Assembly: GCF_004342685.1 (NCBI RefSeq)
Contig: NZ_SMBZ01000039.1
Location: 1 to 36,291 of the forward strand
Direction of reading: 5' to 3'
From: Sphingobacterium alimentarium
GTDB taxonomy: Bacteria > Bacteroidota > Bacteroidia > Sphingobacteriales > Sphingobacteriaceae
Length of the DNA: 36,291 nucleotides
A program made the position numbers and the translations under genes. This document shows, one piece after another, positions 1-9,989 of this stretch (positions are counted from its first letter, which is position 1; every line of letters begins with the position of its first letter). The notes beneath the pieces were generated by a model. The model saw only the letters and a program-made list of their open reading frames with translations. It did not search any database and had not been told where the DNA came from.

Positions 1-88
1 AACTAATTATAGCAATCTAACAGACCTTTAATAATATATTGGTCGACATTTGTATTGATGTAGGATGGAGAAACAAAAAAACTTTCAG

Positions 89-114
89 AAAAAAAGGGCT
101 ATCGTAGCCCTTTT
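89..114 (-). terminator. Rho-independent terminator of secDF
   Basis: A perfect stem with arms AAAAGGGCTA and TAGCCCTTTT has a 3-base loop. Read on the minus strand it is followed by a run of U residues (the plus-strand A-run at about 89-95). It sits about 20 bases past the secDF stop codon. Bases 1-88 to its left show no recognisable feature. Confidence 0.85.
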
Positions 115-133
115 ATATTATTTTTTGATGTTA

Positions 134-3115
134 TTACGGAGTAACAACTTTTGCTTCTGCTGTTTTTGGTTTAGCAATGTTTGCATTGTTCTTACCTAAA
201 TCATAAACCGTAGGAGCGGCTAAGATAATAGAAGAGTATGTACCTACTACGATACCTATCAAGATCGCAAATGCAAATCCTCTGATCACTTCACCACCAA
301 AGATGAACAATACCACTAATACGAAGATTAATGTCAAGGACGTGATAATCGTACGGCTTAGCGTCGTATTAATTGCGTGATTGATTACCTCGCCAAAGTT
401 CTTGTGTAAGCCTGCTGATTTATTCACATCTTCACGGATACGGTCAAATACAACTACCGTGTCATTCACTGAGTAACCCAATACTGTTAAGAACGCTGCT
501 ACAAAGTGTTGGTCAATATCCAATGAGAAAGGAACGATTCCATCCAACAAAGAGAATAAACCTAACAATATAATACCATCGTGAATAGTTGCTACTGCTG
601 CACCAGCAGAATATTGCCATTTGTGGAAACGAACCAAAATGTAGGCCGCGATAATCAAGATTGAAATAAGAGCTGACCAACCTGCGCGCTCTTTAATATC
701 AGAGGCGATAGAAGGTCCTACTTTTTGAGAAGAAAGAATTTCATACTTGTCAGAAACCTTTGTTAATCCCGAATTAAGTTTAGCTAATACTTCAGCATCT
801 GCTTCATCTGTTGTTTCGCTAATGTGATATGTTGTTGTAACGCGTACTTGATTTGAAGTTCCGAAAGTTTTCACTTCAGTAGAGGAACCGAATACATCAT
901 CTAAGTTTTTACGTACATCTTCTAGATTAACCGCATTGTCGTAACGCACTGTGTATGTACGACCGCCTTGGAAATCAACACCCAAACTAAATCCTTTAGT
1001 GAAGATAGAGATAAGTGATATTGCTACAGCAATCAACGAAATGGTGTAGAATAACTTACGTTTTTTGATGAATTGGAAATTAGCACCTAACAAGGTATTT
1101 GCTGACCAAGGGAATGATACGCTAACTTTTATATCTCTTTCTAGCATAAATTCGAAAATCAAGCGCGAAATAAAGATAGAAGTAAATAATGATGTAATAA
1201 TACCCACCATTAATGTCGTAGCGAAACCTAAGATCGGTCCAGAACCGAAGAAGAATAATACAACACCTACTAAGAAAGTGGTGATTTGCGAGTCTAAAAT
1301 CGAAGACATCGCATGTTTATAACCTTCGTCAATTGCCTGCTTGATGTTTTTGCCCAAACGCATTTCTTCACGAATACGTTCGTATATCAGTACGTTGGCA
1401 TCTACGGCAGTACCCATAGTCAATACGATACCGGCAATACCTGGAAGTGTCAACACGGCATTCAATGAGGCTAATATTCCCATTAAGAAGAATACGTTGA
1501 ATATAACAGCAATGTTCGCTGCCCATCCTGCTCTATTGTAGTAGGCTACCATGAATAACATTACTACTACTACAGCGATCATTGATGAGTTAAGACCTGC
1601 ATCAATTGCTGCTTGTCCTAATGAAGGACCTACGATAGCTTCTTCAACGATTTTGGCAGTAGTCGGTAGACGACCAGATTTTAATACGTTGGCCAAATCT
1701 TTGGTGTCTTCGATAGTGAAGTTACCCGAGATAGACGAGCTACCTCCTGCAATCTCTGACTGTACAGTAGGAGCAGAGTACACTACATTATCCAATACGA
1801 TAGCAATAGATTCTTTCTTTTGGGAAGCTTTTGCTGTGATTCTACGCCATTCTTTTGCACCGTATGAGTTCATTGTCATACTTACTTCAGGTGCATTGGT
1901 TGGACCAAATTGTTCTCTAGCATCTGTGATTACATCACCAGACAATACAGCTCCACTTTCACTAGCGCCTACTTTAATAGCATATAGAGACAATAAATCA
2001 CCTCTTTGATCAGGTTTTACTGCCCATAGTAATTTGACATTCGAAGGAATCAATGCTTTGATTTCCGGTCTTGTCAAGTATTCGTTTACTTTCGCTGTGT
2101 CTTTTAGTGCCGCAATACCCACTTGTGCACCTGGAGCCAATTGTTGTTGACCTTCTGGTGTTTGGTAGATAGAAGGCATCAATACGCTGAATAATGGGTT
2201 CTGTGCTGTTAGATTAGCCATAGCTGCTGCTGAATCCGTTTTTGCAGCAGTATTACCAGCAAGATTAGCTAATGATCTGTCTTCTTTTTTCGTTGTATCT
2301 ACCGCTGCAGTATCTTTAGGAGCTACTGCTGGAGTTGATTTTTGGGAAGCCGCTAATGTTTGGTTGATATTCTCTAATAATGGATAGATTTGACCATTAT
2401 CATGTGTTTCGAAGAATTCTAACTTCGCAGAACCTTGTAATAATTTACGTACACGGTCTGCATCATTCACCCCTGGCAATTCGATTAAGATACGGTTAGT
2501 ACCTTGCTGAATTTGAATGTTTGGAGATGCTACACCAAATTTGTCGATACGCGTACGTAATACTTTAAAGGAGTTCTGGATAGCATTATCCGATTCTACC
2601 TGCAAGAATCTTTTTACGTCTGCCTCTGAGCTGCTATTGTTGATAACGCTCGAATTATCTTTTGTAGCGAAGAATGAAGCTAATGATTTTGTAGCTCCTG
2701 ATGCTTTATATTCATCGATAAATAAATCAACAATTGATTTGTTTGTTGACTTACTTAATTTGATTGCTTCGTTTAATGAATTGTTGAATTTTTCATCATC
2801 TGGATTGTTCGCCAAGTTGCGAATCAATTCATCTAAAGAAATTTCCATGGTCACATTCATACCACCTTTAAGGTCAAGACCTAATGGTAATTCTTGTGCT
2901 TTACATTCTCTGTAAGTAAATTTAGCTACTCCGAGATTGTACACTACTTCACTAGCGATGGAATCTAAATACGCCTTTTCTTTGGAAATGTCACCCGCAG
3001 CGAATGCCTTAGCGTCCCGCTCTACTTTTCTTGTAACAAATGTAAATGATAACGCATAAAGACAGGCTACTGTCAATACGGCTACCAAAAATTTAATCAG
3101 CCCTTTGCTCTGCAT
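134..3115 (-). CDS. secDF: Protein translocase subunit SecDF (fused SecD-SecF)
   Basis: This is the membrane partner of SecYEG that uses the proton motive force to help pull secreted proteins through the inner membrane. The 993 residues contain both halves. The SecD part has an N-terminal membrane helix, the motif LGLDLKGG near residue 79, a large periplasmic domain and then a helix cluster with GTAVDANVLIYERIREE. The SecF part has a new first helix after about residue 690, then GVDFQGGRTYTV and GYSVNDTVVVFDRIRED. The Asp and Arg in these two helix motifs are the conserved proton-path positions of the family. Fused SecDF is usual in Bacteroidota. Odd point: a low-complexity Ala/Thr/Lys/Asp-rich stretch (about residues 240-310) interrupts the SecD periplasmic domain. 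The gene stands alone between its own promoter and terminator. Confidence 0.97.
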   Translation of the reverse strand: MQSKGLIKFLVAVLTVACLYALSFTFVTRKVERDAKAFAAGDISKEKAYLDSIASEVVYNLGVAKFTYRECKAQELPLGLDLKGGMNVTMEISLDELIRNLANNPDDEKFNNSLNEAIKLSKSTNKSIVDLFIDEYKASGATKSLASFFATKDNSSVINNSSSEADVKRFLQVESDNAIQNSFKVLRTRIDKFGVASPNIQIQQGTNRILIELPGVNDADRVRKLLQGSAKLEFFETHDNGQIYPLLENINQTLAASQKSTPAVAPKDTAAVDTTKKEDRSLANLAGNTAAKTDSAAAMANLTAQNPLFSVLMPSIYQTPEGQQQLAPGAQVGIAALKDTAKVNEYLTRPEIKALIPSNVKLLWAVKPDQRGDLLSLYAIKVGASESGAVLSGDVITDAREQFGPTNAPEVSMTMNSYGAKEWRRITAKASQKKESIAIVLDNVVYSAPTVQSEIAGGSSSISGNFTIEDTKDLANVLKSGRLPTTAKIVEEAIVGPSLGQAAIDAGLNSSMIAVVVVMLFMVAYYNRAGWAANIAVIFNVFFLMGILASLNAVLTLPGIAGIVLTMGTAVDANVLIYERIREEMRLGKNIKQAIDEGYKHAMSSILDSQITTFLVGVVLFFFGSGPILGFATTLMVGIITSLFTSIFISRLIFEFMLERDIKVSVSFPWSANTLLGANFQFIKKRKLFYTISLIAVAISLISIFTKGFSLGVDFQGGRTYTVRYDNAVNLEDVRKNLDDVFGSSTEVKTFGTSNQVRVTTTYHISETTDEADAEVLAKLNSGLTKVSDKYEILSSQKVGPSIASDIKERAGWSALISILIIAAYILVRFHKWQYSAGAAVATIHDGIILLGLFSLLDGIVPFSLDIDQHFVAAFLTVLGYSVNDTVVVFDRIREDVNKSAGLHKNFGEVINHAINTTLSRTIITSLTLIFVLVVLFIFGGEVIRGFAFAILIGIVVGTYSSIILAAPTVYDLGKNNANIAKPKTAEAKVVTP

Positions 3116-3194
3116 TTTCTTAATCGTCTATTAATTTGATATAGTTTATGTTTTTTTATTGCAATGTAATGATAAAAATATTTACCAAGAATCG

Positions 3195-3228
3195 CAAAGG
3201 TATAAAAAAAAATAAGAAAGAAAACAAA
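3195..3228 (-). promoter_or_regulatory. Putative secDF promoter (Bacteroidota type)
   Basis: On the minus strand a TACCTTTG element (3195-3202) matches the -7 consensus TAnnTTTG. A TTTG (3225-3228) lies 22 bases upstream as a -33 element. This leaves an untranslated leader of roughly 70 bases before the secDF ATG. The spacing is slightly long. Confidence 0.5.
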
Positions 3229-3302
3229 GGAAAAAATACAATACCAATATAACTATGCGTATTTGGATAGCTTAAGAGGAGGGGTGTGAATGGGTATTAG
3301 GT

Positions 3303-3333
3303 ATAAAAAAAATGGGAGCCACTCGGACTCCCA
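3303..3333 (-). terminator. Terminator of the outer membrane protein gene
   Basis: On the minus strand the arms TGGGAG and CTCCCA (3313-3318 and 3328-3333) enclose a 9-base loop and are followed by eight U residues. It lies 12 bases after the stop of the gene at 3346-3822. Confidence 0.8.
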
Positions 3334-3345
3334 CTCATATGGTTG

Positions 3346-3822
3346 TTATCTAAGTACGTATTTGATACCGAAAGTGAATCCATCACCGTGGAAACCAGTA
3401 TCATGATTCAATCCTAAATATGGTTTGTAATCTAAGTGCATTGCAAATGGAATAGTTGGGATTTTGTACTCCAAACCGATTTGAGGTCTTAAGCCGATTA
3501 ATGTATGACCATCACCGTCACCAGTCCAGAATCCTAATTGACCGCCCACACCAGCATACCAGTGTAGACCGTCCGCTCCGCTGAATGGTCTTTCATATTG
3601 CCAGTCAGCACCTACTGATGCCCATTTGTTACTGAAAGCCGCTTGCAATTGTAATGCTTGAGGGCCGTTTAATGCTGTCTTATATTGGATACCAACGTTT
3701 GCGCCATCGTTACCGTCAAATACAATACCTAATGCAGATTTGAACGGAGTTTGAGCTTTTGCTTCATTAGCTCCAAATGAAAGAGCAGCTACTGCGATTA
3801 AAGATAAAAATACTTTTTTCAT
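3346..3822 (-). CDS. Small predicted outer membrane beta-barrel protein
   Basis: The 158-residue product starts with a clear signal peptide (MKKVFLSLIAVAALSFGANEAKAQ, cleavage after AKA). The remainder is a series of short alternating polar/hydrophobic segments with many Gly, Trp, Tyr and Phe, as in small 8-stranded outer membrane barrels, and it ends in the strand-like GFTFGIKYVLR. No catalytic motif is visible. It is monocistronic, with its own terminator and a weak upstream CATATTTG that may be a -7 box (3889-3896, minus strand). Membership in a specific family is not claimed, and the role (structural or general porin-like protein) is unknown. Confidence 0.8.
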   Translation of the reverse strand: MKKVFLSLIAVAALSFGANEAKAQTPFKSALGIVFDGNDGANVGIQYKTALNGPQALQLQAAFSNKWASVGADWQYERPFSGADGLHWYAGVGGQLGFWTGDGDGHTLIGLRPQIGLEYKIPTIPFAMHLDYKPYLGLNHDTGFHGDGFTFGIKYVLR

Positions 3823-4071
3823 ATTCTATAATTTGTGTGTTGAAGTAGAACCTTAGGTTTTTCCTTAGTTCAATTTATTGTTTTTAAGCAAATATGTTGC
3901 CAAAAATAATTTTGTGCTGACAATTTATTTCTACAATCTAGAATATGTATTTGTATATGAAAAATTTACCTCAGAGCGTTATAGCCCAAATTCGAGATGT
4001 TTGATCTCTATAAAGGTGTCAATTGTAGGAAATAACCTGTTATCTTGCATTAGAAGCACATAACCCAATGG

Positions 4072-4425
4072 TTATAAACTTTCCCCAAAGGTCAGAAGAT
4101 TATTATCGGGGTCGAGAATTGAAAACTGTTGTTGCTTCCAAGGTTTTAACTCCAATTTACCGTTCGGATGAATGGCAATATTTCTTTGTAAAAAGGTCTG
4201 GTATAAATTAGCAATATCTTGAACACGGATGTATACCTGACCATAATTCGATTGGGGGATTAATTCGGCGAAAGAAAAAAAATGGATTTCTATCTCATCT
4301 TTTTTCAAAAGGACGTAGTCTCCATAATCCCCCAATATTAGGAAGTCTAGTTTATTCTGATAGAAGTCTATCGTCACCGCTTTAATGCGCATGGGCAACT
4401 TTGGGCAGACTGTGAGTAGGTTCAT
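4072..4425 (-). CDS. VOC-superfamily (glyoxalase/bleomycin resistance-like) protein
   Basis: The 117-residue protein has the beta-alpha-beta-beta-beta pattern of vicinal oxygen chelate proteins. An N-terminal strand and helix (PKLPMRIKAVTIDFYQNKLDF) is followed by the strand IEIHFFSF. A second half has VYIRVQDIANLYQTF, and the end is FSILDPDNNLLTFGESL, where DPDGN-like residues are typical of the family. The length fits a single-unit bleomycin-resistance-type protein, which dimerises and usually binds a ligand without metal chemistry. No antibiotic substrate can be inferred. It stands alone and converges on nothing recognisable. The unrelated 61-codon TTG-start frame at 3878-4063 is not considered a gene. 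Confidence 0.85.
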   Translation of the reverse strand: MNLLTVCPKLPMRIKAVTIDFYQNKLDFLILGDYGDYVLLKKDEIEIHFFSFAELIPQSNYGQVYIRVQDIANLYQTFLQRNIAIHPNGKLELKPWKQQQFSILDPDNNLLTFGESL

Positions 4426-4603
4426 AAGCTTTACAAGTTGAGGTTAGCGTTCCGTATTACCGCGCATCGAAACGATTAATTATTTACAATTGAACATGTA
4501 TATTTTTTATTTTGGACTTTTATCCATTATTATTACTCATATCAATGTCAGTAAATGAATATAAGAGGTTAAATTCAATTATTCATTATAATATATAAAT
4601 TAA

Positions 4604-6127
<1,524 letters not shown>

Positions 6128-6144
6128 GTTTTTTGATAAACAAT

Positions 6145-6196
6145 AAAGAACACAAAAAAGTCTAGATTATTTCTAGACTTTTTTTGTGTTCTTTTT
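6145..6196 (+). terminator. Long hairpin terminator after guaB
   Basis: A near-perfect stem of about 22 base pairs (AAAGAACACAAAAAAGTCTAGA with its complement, one extra T on the right arm) ends in a T-rich run. It starts 17 bases after the guaB stop. Confidence 0.9.
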
Positions 6197-6260
6197 TTAT
6201 ATTTTGTAAATTGGGAGTATAAGTAATCATTTAATAAACTGTTCACTAATTTATTTTATT

Positions 6261-6377
6261 ATGGGTAAAGGAGATAAAAAGACTACACGTGGAAAAATTG
6301 TAATGGGTTCTTATGGTAAAAAGCGACCAGGTAAAAATGGGGCACGCAAAAAAGTAGAAACAAAAGAATCTGAATAA
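6261..6377 (+). CDS. Small ribosomal subunit protein bTHX
   Basis: This 38-codon frame encodes a very basic peptide beginning MGKGDKKTTRGKIVMGSYG, followed by KKRPGKNGARKK and a short acidic end. The MGKGDxKTxRGKI start and SYGxxRP core are the signature of the THX/Thx family, a small 30S protein that sits in the 16S rRNA head in Thermus and is common in Bacteroidota. It is easily missed because of its size. It lies between two hairpin terminators, which indicates its own transcript. No strong Shine-Dalgarno sequence is visible in the AT-rich bases before the ATG. Confidence 0.9.
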   Translation: MGKGDKKTTRGKIVMGSYGKKRPGKNGARKKVETKESE

Positions 6378-6380
6378 ATC

Positions 6381-6410
6381 AAAGCAACCAATCCGGTTGC
6401 TTTTCCTCTG
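6381..6410 (+). terminator. Terminator after the bTHX gene
   Basis: The arms AAAGCAACC and GGTTGCTTT are perfect complements with a 5-base loop, followed by a short T-run. It begins 4 bases after the bTHX stop. Confidence 0.8.
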
Positions 6411-6463
6411 TAATTTTTATTTTCGCATCAAATTGAGTGATTTAATTTTATTTTGATAAATTA

Positions 6464-6497
6464 TTTGTTTAAATAATATTAAAATTGCATACATTTG
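6464..6497 (+). promoter_or_regulatory. Putative ppc promoter
   Basis: A TTTG (6464-6467) and TACATTTG (6490-6497) match the Bacteroidota -33/-7 consensus with a 22-base spacer. The -7 box is 46 bases before the ppc ATG. Confidence 0.6.
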
Positions 6498-6543
6498 GGG
6501 TTCGTAATAATTTTTTCTTCACGCCTAATAGTAAATATTCATA

Positions 6544-9120
6544 ATGAAATTAAGTCAAAAGCAAGTCGTATTTGAAAATGAGGTTCTCACTAGATTTGAT
6601 CTTTTTAAAAGCTTGTTTTTAACCCTACCTTTCCAACGTGTAAAACATACAGGAACATTGCTTCCTTTTTTTGCGGCACATTGTGAAAATGGTGTTGAGC
6701 AGCATTTGGCTCCTGAACATATAATTGACAGCTTTTTTGGTCAATATGAACAATACGTACAAGAGAGTGATCGCACCGATTTATTATTTCGAATTGTACA
6801 GTATATCGAGCGACAAGTGGTGTTATTTGATGCTGTGGAGGATTCCTCCTTTCGGGCATTAGGCAAGACTGATGAAACCGCCGGTCTGGATTCTTTGTTC
6901 AAATTAGCGCAAGGAGACAAGAATCTGAAAGCGCGTATTGTGGAGAAGCTAAAGGACTTTTCGGTCCGCTTGGTTCTTACGGCGCATCCTACGCAATTCT
7001 ATCCTGGTCCCGTGTTGGCCATCATTAATGATTTGATCGAGGCGATTAAAAATAATGATATTCCAAATATCAACTTGCTGCTGCAGCAGTTGGGTAAGAC
7101 TCCCTTTATCAATAAGCAGAAACCAACACCTGTGGACGAAGCAATAAGCTTAGCGTGGTATTTGGAAAATGTGTTTTACAAAGTAACATCAAGTATACAT
7201 TCGAAGATAGACAACGAATTGGAATTGGCGTCGGATGATGTGAAGCAATTGATCGAATTGGGTTTCTGGCCAGGAGGTGATCGCGATGGAAATCCTAACG
7301 TGACGGTCGAAAGCACAAAAAAGGTAGCTACGATGTTGCGCACGATATTATTCCGCTGCTACTACCGAGATTTCAGAATTGTAAAACGTAGAATCACTTT
7401 CCGCGGTGTCGAAGAATATTTGGAGAATCTGCAGGAACTACTTTACAATAATAGTTTCAATCCGAGCGAAAATCCGGAGGATGAAACGGACAAAATTCTG
7501 GAGAATCTAAATAACATTAAAAATGTGTTGGTCAAATATCACAACGGATTGTTTGTCGAATTGGTCGAAGATTTGATCCGCAAGGTGAATACTTTTGGTT
7601 GCTATTTTACCACCTTGGATATCCGTCAAGATAGTTCGGTATTGCGCCAGACCATCGGTTACTTGGTCGAATCGTACAACGGTCAGACGGGATTGTCCCA
7701 AGATGACTTGGAGAGTGAGGAGAAAGAGAAACAAGCTGCTTTCAAATTTAATGAGGAACTATTAGAGTTTTCGGACGAGGCAGAACCTTTGGTAAAAGAT
7801 ACTTTGGGTGTGATCCGTTTACTTAAAAGCATACAAAAATCAGGGACCGAACGCGCGGCACAGCGATTTATAATTTCCAACTGCCAGCAAGCATCCGATA
7901 TTCTTGGTTTGATGCAATTGTTTTTGTGGCAAGGATGGAAGAAAGATGCACTCACTATAGATTTTGTTCCGCTATTTGAAACTGTGGATGATTTGGCTCG
8001 CGCCAAAAGTGTGATGCAGGCACTGTATACACATGGTGAATATGCACAACATTTAAAAAGAAGAGGCAATAAGCAGACGATTATGTTGGGTTTTTCGGAT
8101 AGTACCAAAGATGGTGGTTATTTGATGGCTAACTGGTCTATTTACAAAGCGAAGATTGAATTGACGGCGCTGGCACGTGAGTACGATGTGGATTTGGTGT
8201 TCTTTGACGGGCGAGGAGGACCTCCTGCACGCGGAGGCGGTAAGACGCAACGTTTTTATGCTGCTATGGGTGGTGAGATCGAGAACAAACATATTCAATT
8301 AACGATTCAGGGGCAAACCATAAGTAGTCAATATGGCTCGTTGGATACTGCACAATATAATATCGAACAGCTTTTGCACGCCGGCTTAATATCGGAAATC
8401 AAGCAAAATAGTAGTGATACGCTGACTGAAAAACAAAAAAGTATCATTGATGATATGGCAGTAGAAAGTCACCGTAAGTTTATGACCTTGCGCAATCATC
8501 CTCAATTTTTGAAATACTTAGAAAAGTTGAGCCCATTGAAAGCTTTATCGTCTATTAATATCAGTAGTAGACCCGTGAAGCGTAATTCGGACAAAGAACT
8601 GCGCCTGCAAGATCTGCGCGCGATTTCGTTTGTAACTGCATGGAGCCAATTGAAGCAAAATATTCCAGGTTTCTTTGGCGTCGGCACAGCGCTAGAATGG
8701 GCTGAAGAGAATAACCTATGGTCGTATGTGCGAAATCTGTATCAGAATTCAGGCTTCTTCAATACGTTGATCGATAATTGTATGATGTCCATGACCAAAT
8801 CCAACTTTGACATCACCGCTTATATGCGCGACGATAAAGAGTTTGGCGAATTTTGGACTATGCTTAAGGAAGAATACGATAAAACTAAGACGTACTTGTT
8901 GAAATTGAGCAATTCGGATATGCTGATGCAAAATTATCCGGTAGAGCGTGCTTCCATTCTAGAACGTGAAAAGATCGTTCTTCCGCTATTGATTATACAG
9001 CATTATGCTATTCGAAATATAGAAAGCGGTGCATTGACCGAGGAGCAACAAGAGGTGTACAGAAAACTTATAAGCCGTACAATCTACGGAGTAGTAAATG
9101 CAGGTAGAAATTTAGCATAA
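6544..9120 (+). CDS. ppc: Phosphoenolpyruvate carboxylase
   Basis: PEPC adds bicarbonate to phosphoenolpyruvate to make oxaloacetate, an anaplerotic reaction feeding the TCA cycle. The 858 residues are close to the usual bacterial length (about 880). Visible motifs are VLTAHPTQ with the catalytic His148, GFWPGGDRDGNPNV, the substrate-loop segment FFDGRGGPPARGGG, LGFSDSTKDGGYLMANW and FFGVGTALEW. Two details are atypical of the E. coli-type enzyme: the glycine loop has PPA in place of SIG, and the C-terminus reads VVNAGRNLA instead of ending in the conserved QNTG. Both could be lineage-typical. The gene is monocistronic, and the next gene has its own promoter-like element. Confidence 0.96.
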   Translation: MKLSQKQVVFENEVLTRFDLFKSLFLTLPFQRVKHTGTLLPFFAAHCENGVEQHLAPEHIIDSFFGQYEQYVQESDRTDLLFRIVQYIERQVVLFDAVEDSSFRALGKTDETAGLDSLFKLAQGDKNLKARIVEKLKDFSVRLVLTAHPTQFYPGPVLAIINDLIEAIKNNDIPNINLLLQQLGKTPFINKQKPTPVDEAISLAWYLENVFYKVTSSIHSKIDNELELASDDVKQLIELGFWPGGDRDGNPNVTVESTKKVATMLRTILFRCYYRDFRIVKRRITFRGVEEYLENLQELLYNNSFNPSENPEDETDKILENLNNIKNVLVKYHNGLFVELVEDLIRKVNTFGCYFTTLDIRQDSSVLRQTIGYLVESYNGQTGLSQDDLESEEKEKQAAFKFNEELLEFSDEAEPLVKDTLGVIRLLKSIQKSGTERAAQRFIISNCQQASDILGLMQLFLWQGWKKDALTIDFVPLFETVDDLARAKSVMQALYTHGEYAQHLKRRGNKQTIMLGFSDSTKDGGYLMANWSIYKAKIELTALAREYDVDLVFFDGRGGPPARGGGKTQRFYAAMGGEIENKHIQLTIQGQTISSQYGSLDTAQYNIEQLLHAGLISEIKQNSSDTLTEKQKSIIDDMAVESHRKFMTLRNHPQFLKYLEKLSPLKALSSINISSRPVKRNSDKELRLQDLRAISFVTAWSQLKQNIPGFFGVGTALEWAEENNLWSYVRNLYQNSGFFNTLIDNCMMSMTKSNFDITAYMRDDKEFGEFWTMLKEEYDKTKTYLLKLSNSDMLMQNYPVERASILEREKIVLPLLIIQHYAIRNIESGALTEEQQEVYRKLISRTIYGVVNAGRNLA

Positions 9121-9161
9121 TACTTATTCTGAAAGTTTAAAGAACTTTGGTTTATATTTTA

Positions 9162-9169
9162 TATTTTTG
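9162..9169 (+). promoter_or_regulatory. -7 element before the lipoprotein gene
   Basis: TATTTTTG fits TAnnTTTG and is 21 bases before the ATG at 9191. The only well-matching TTTG (9146-9149) is too close to serve as the -33 element, so this is tentative. Confidence 0.4.
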
Positions 9170-9190
9170 TGTACGAAAAATTGAATAAAA

Positions 9191-9751
9191 ATGAAATTTA
9201 ATACTTTTTTTGTTGCGGCAATATGTGCTGGTGCTTTGATGACATCATGTGATTATAGAATGAATGATCATCAATTGAAATTTACGCACATGACATTAGC
9301 TGATGGTGATGCTTATGCATTTTTTCAAGTTGTAGGTGAAACTGCATTAGATGGTGTAAAATATGCTGAATATGCTGAGAATGCAGGTGATGCAAAAGCA
9401 GCTGAAGTTGCGGCTAAAGTAAAAGCATATTACAATCAATTGTTGCCGTCTTTGGATTCATTAGCTACCGAAAATCGTGTAGATTTTCCGATCAAAGGAA
9501 TTCCTCAAGGACATGCGGATACAGACACAACAGCAGTAGATAGTGTAGCAAACACGCAGCAGGTAGCACATGCTAACTTTGATTATGTGCAACACGCGCA
9601 ACATGAAGTAGCAACGGTGAAAGAACGATTAAAAAGATTGTCTCGTAGTACCAATGGTGGTTTGAAAGATTTTGCAAAGAACCAATACGATATGGTATCT
9701 CATTTATATACAGAAATAGGTGGTAAAGAAGATGCGCATGCGCATCACTAA
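9191..9751 (+). CDS. Predicted lipoprotein of unknown function, His-rich tail
   Basis: The 186-residue protein starts with a lipoprotein signal peptide whose lipobox MTSC puts the lipidated Cys at residue 20. The rest is predominantly helical. A first segment (about 40-90) is Ala-rich, a linker around 105-125 is Asp/Thr-rich, and a second helical region (about 130-175) has HAQHEVATVKERLKRLSR. The protein ends in DAHAHH and has many other His residues (for example HANFDYVQHAQH). The helix arrangement faintly recalls ferritin-like DUF4142 proteins, but no signature supports that firmly. It is monocistronic with a strong terminator. Metal binding is a guess from composition only. Confidence 0.8.
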   Translation: MKFNTFFVAAICAGALMTSCDYRMNDHQLKFTHMTLADGDAYAFFQVVGETALDGVKYAEYAENAGDAKAAEVAAKVKAYYNQLLPSLDSLATENRVDFPIKGIPQGHADTDTTAVDSVANTQQVAHANFDYVQHAQHEVATVKERLKRLSRSTNGGLKDFAKNQYDMVSHLYTEIGGKEDAHAHH

Positions 9752-9767
9752 GCCAGATCAGCTATAT

Positions 9768-9811
9768 TAAAATAAAAAAGGCATCTCCATGAGATGCCAT
9801 TTTTATTTTAA
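9768..9811 (+). terminator. Terminator after the lipoprotein gene
   Basis: The perfect arms GGCATCTC and GAGATGCC enclose a 3-base loop. They are extended by matching A-rich and T-rich flanks, so the structure could act in both directions. Bases 9812-9989 beyond it are AT-rich leader for asnB with no clear element except a TTTCTTTG (9940-9947) that may be a degenerate -7 box. Confidence 0.85.
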
Positions 9812-9989
9812 TATTTTTAGAATTTCATATTTGATATACATTTTGTCAAAGTTTTATTTTATTTTTATAAAAATCATGCATAAAATATTAAAATTTCAAT
9901 AAAAATATAAGAATGTTATGAATTTTGTTTTTAATACTGTTTCTTTGTGTAACAAACATTGAAAGTATAATCTAAAAAAACAAAATATT

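Noticed and set aside
1065..2915. Several plus-strand open frames of 66-152 codons inside secDF
   Set aside because: They are antisense shadows of a strongly conserved gene and encode no recognisable motif.
3878..4063. A 61-codon plus-strand frame between the outer membrane protein and the VOC gene
   Set aside because: It starts with TTG, has no ribosome-binding site or family motif, and overlaps the likely promoter of the outer membrane protein gene.
7683..8108. A 141-codon minus-strand frame inside ppc
   Set aside because: It is antisense to highly conserved PEPC motifs, and its Ser/Cys-rich translation looks like a frame artefact.
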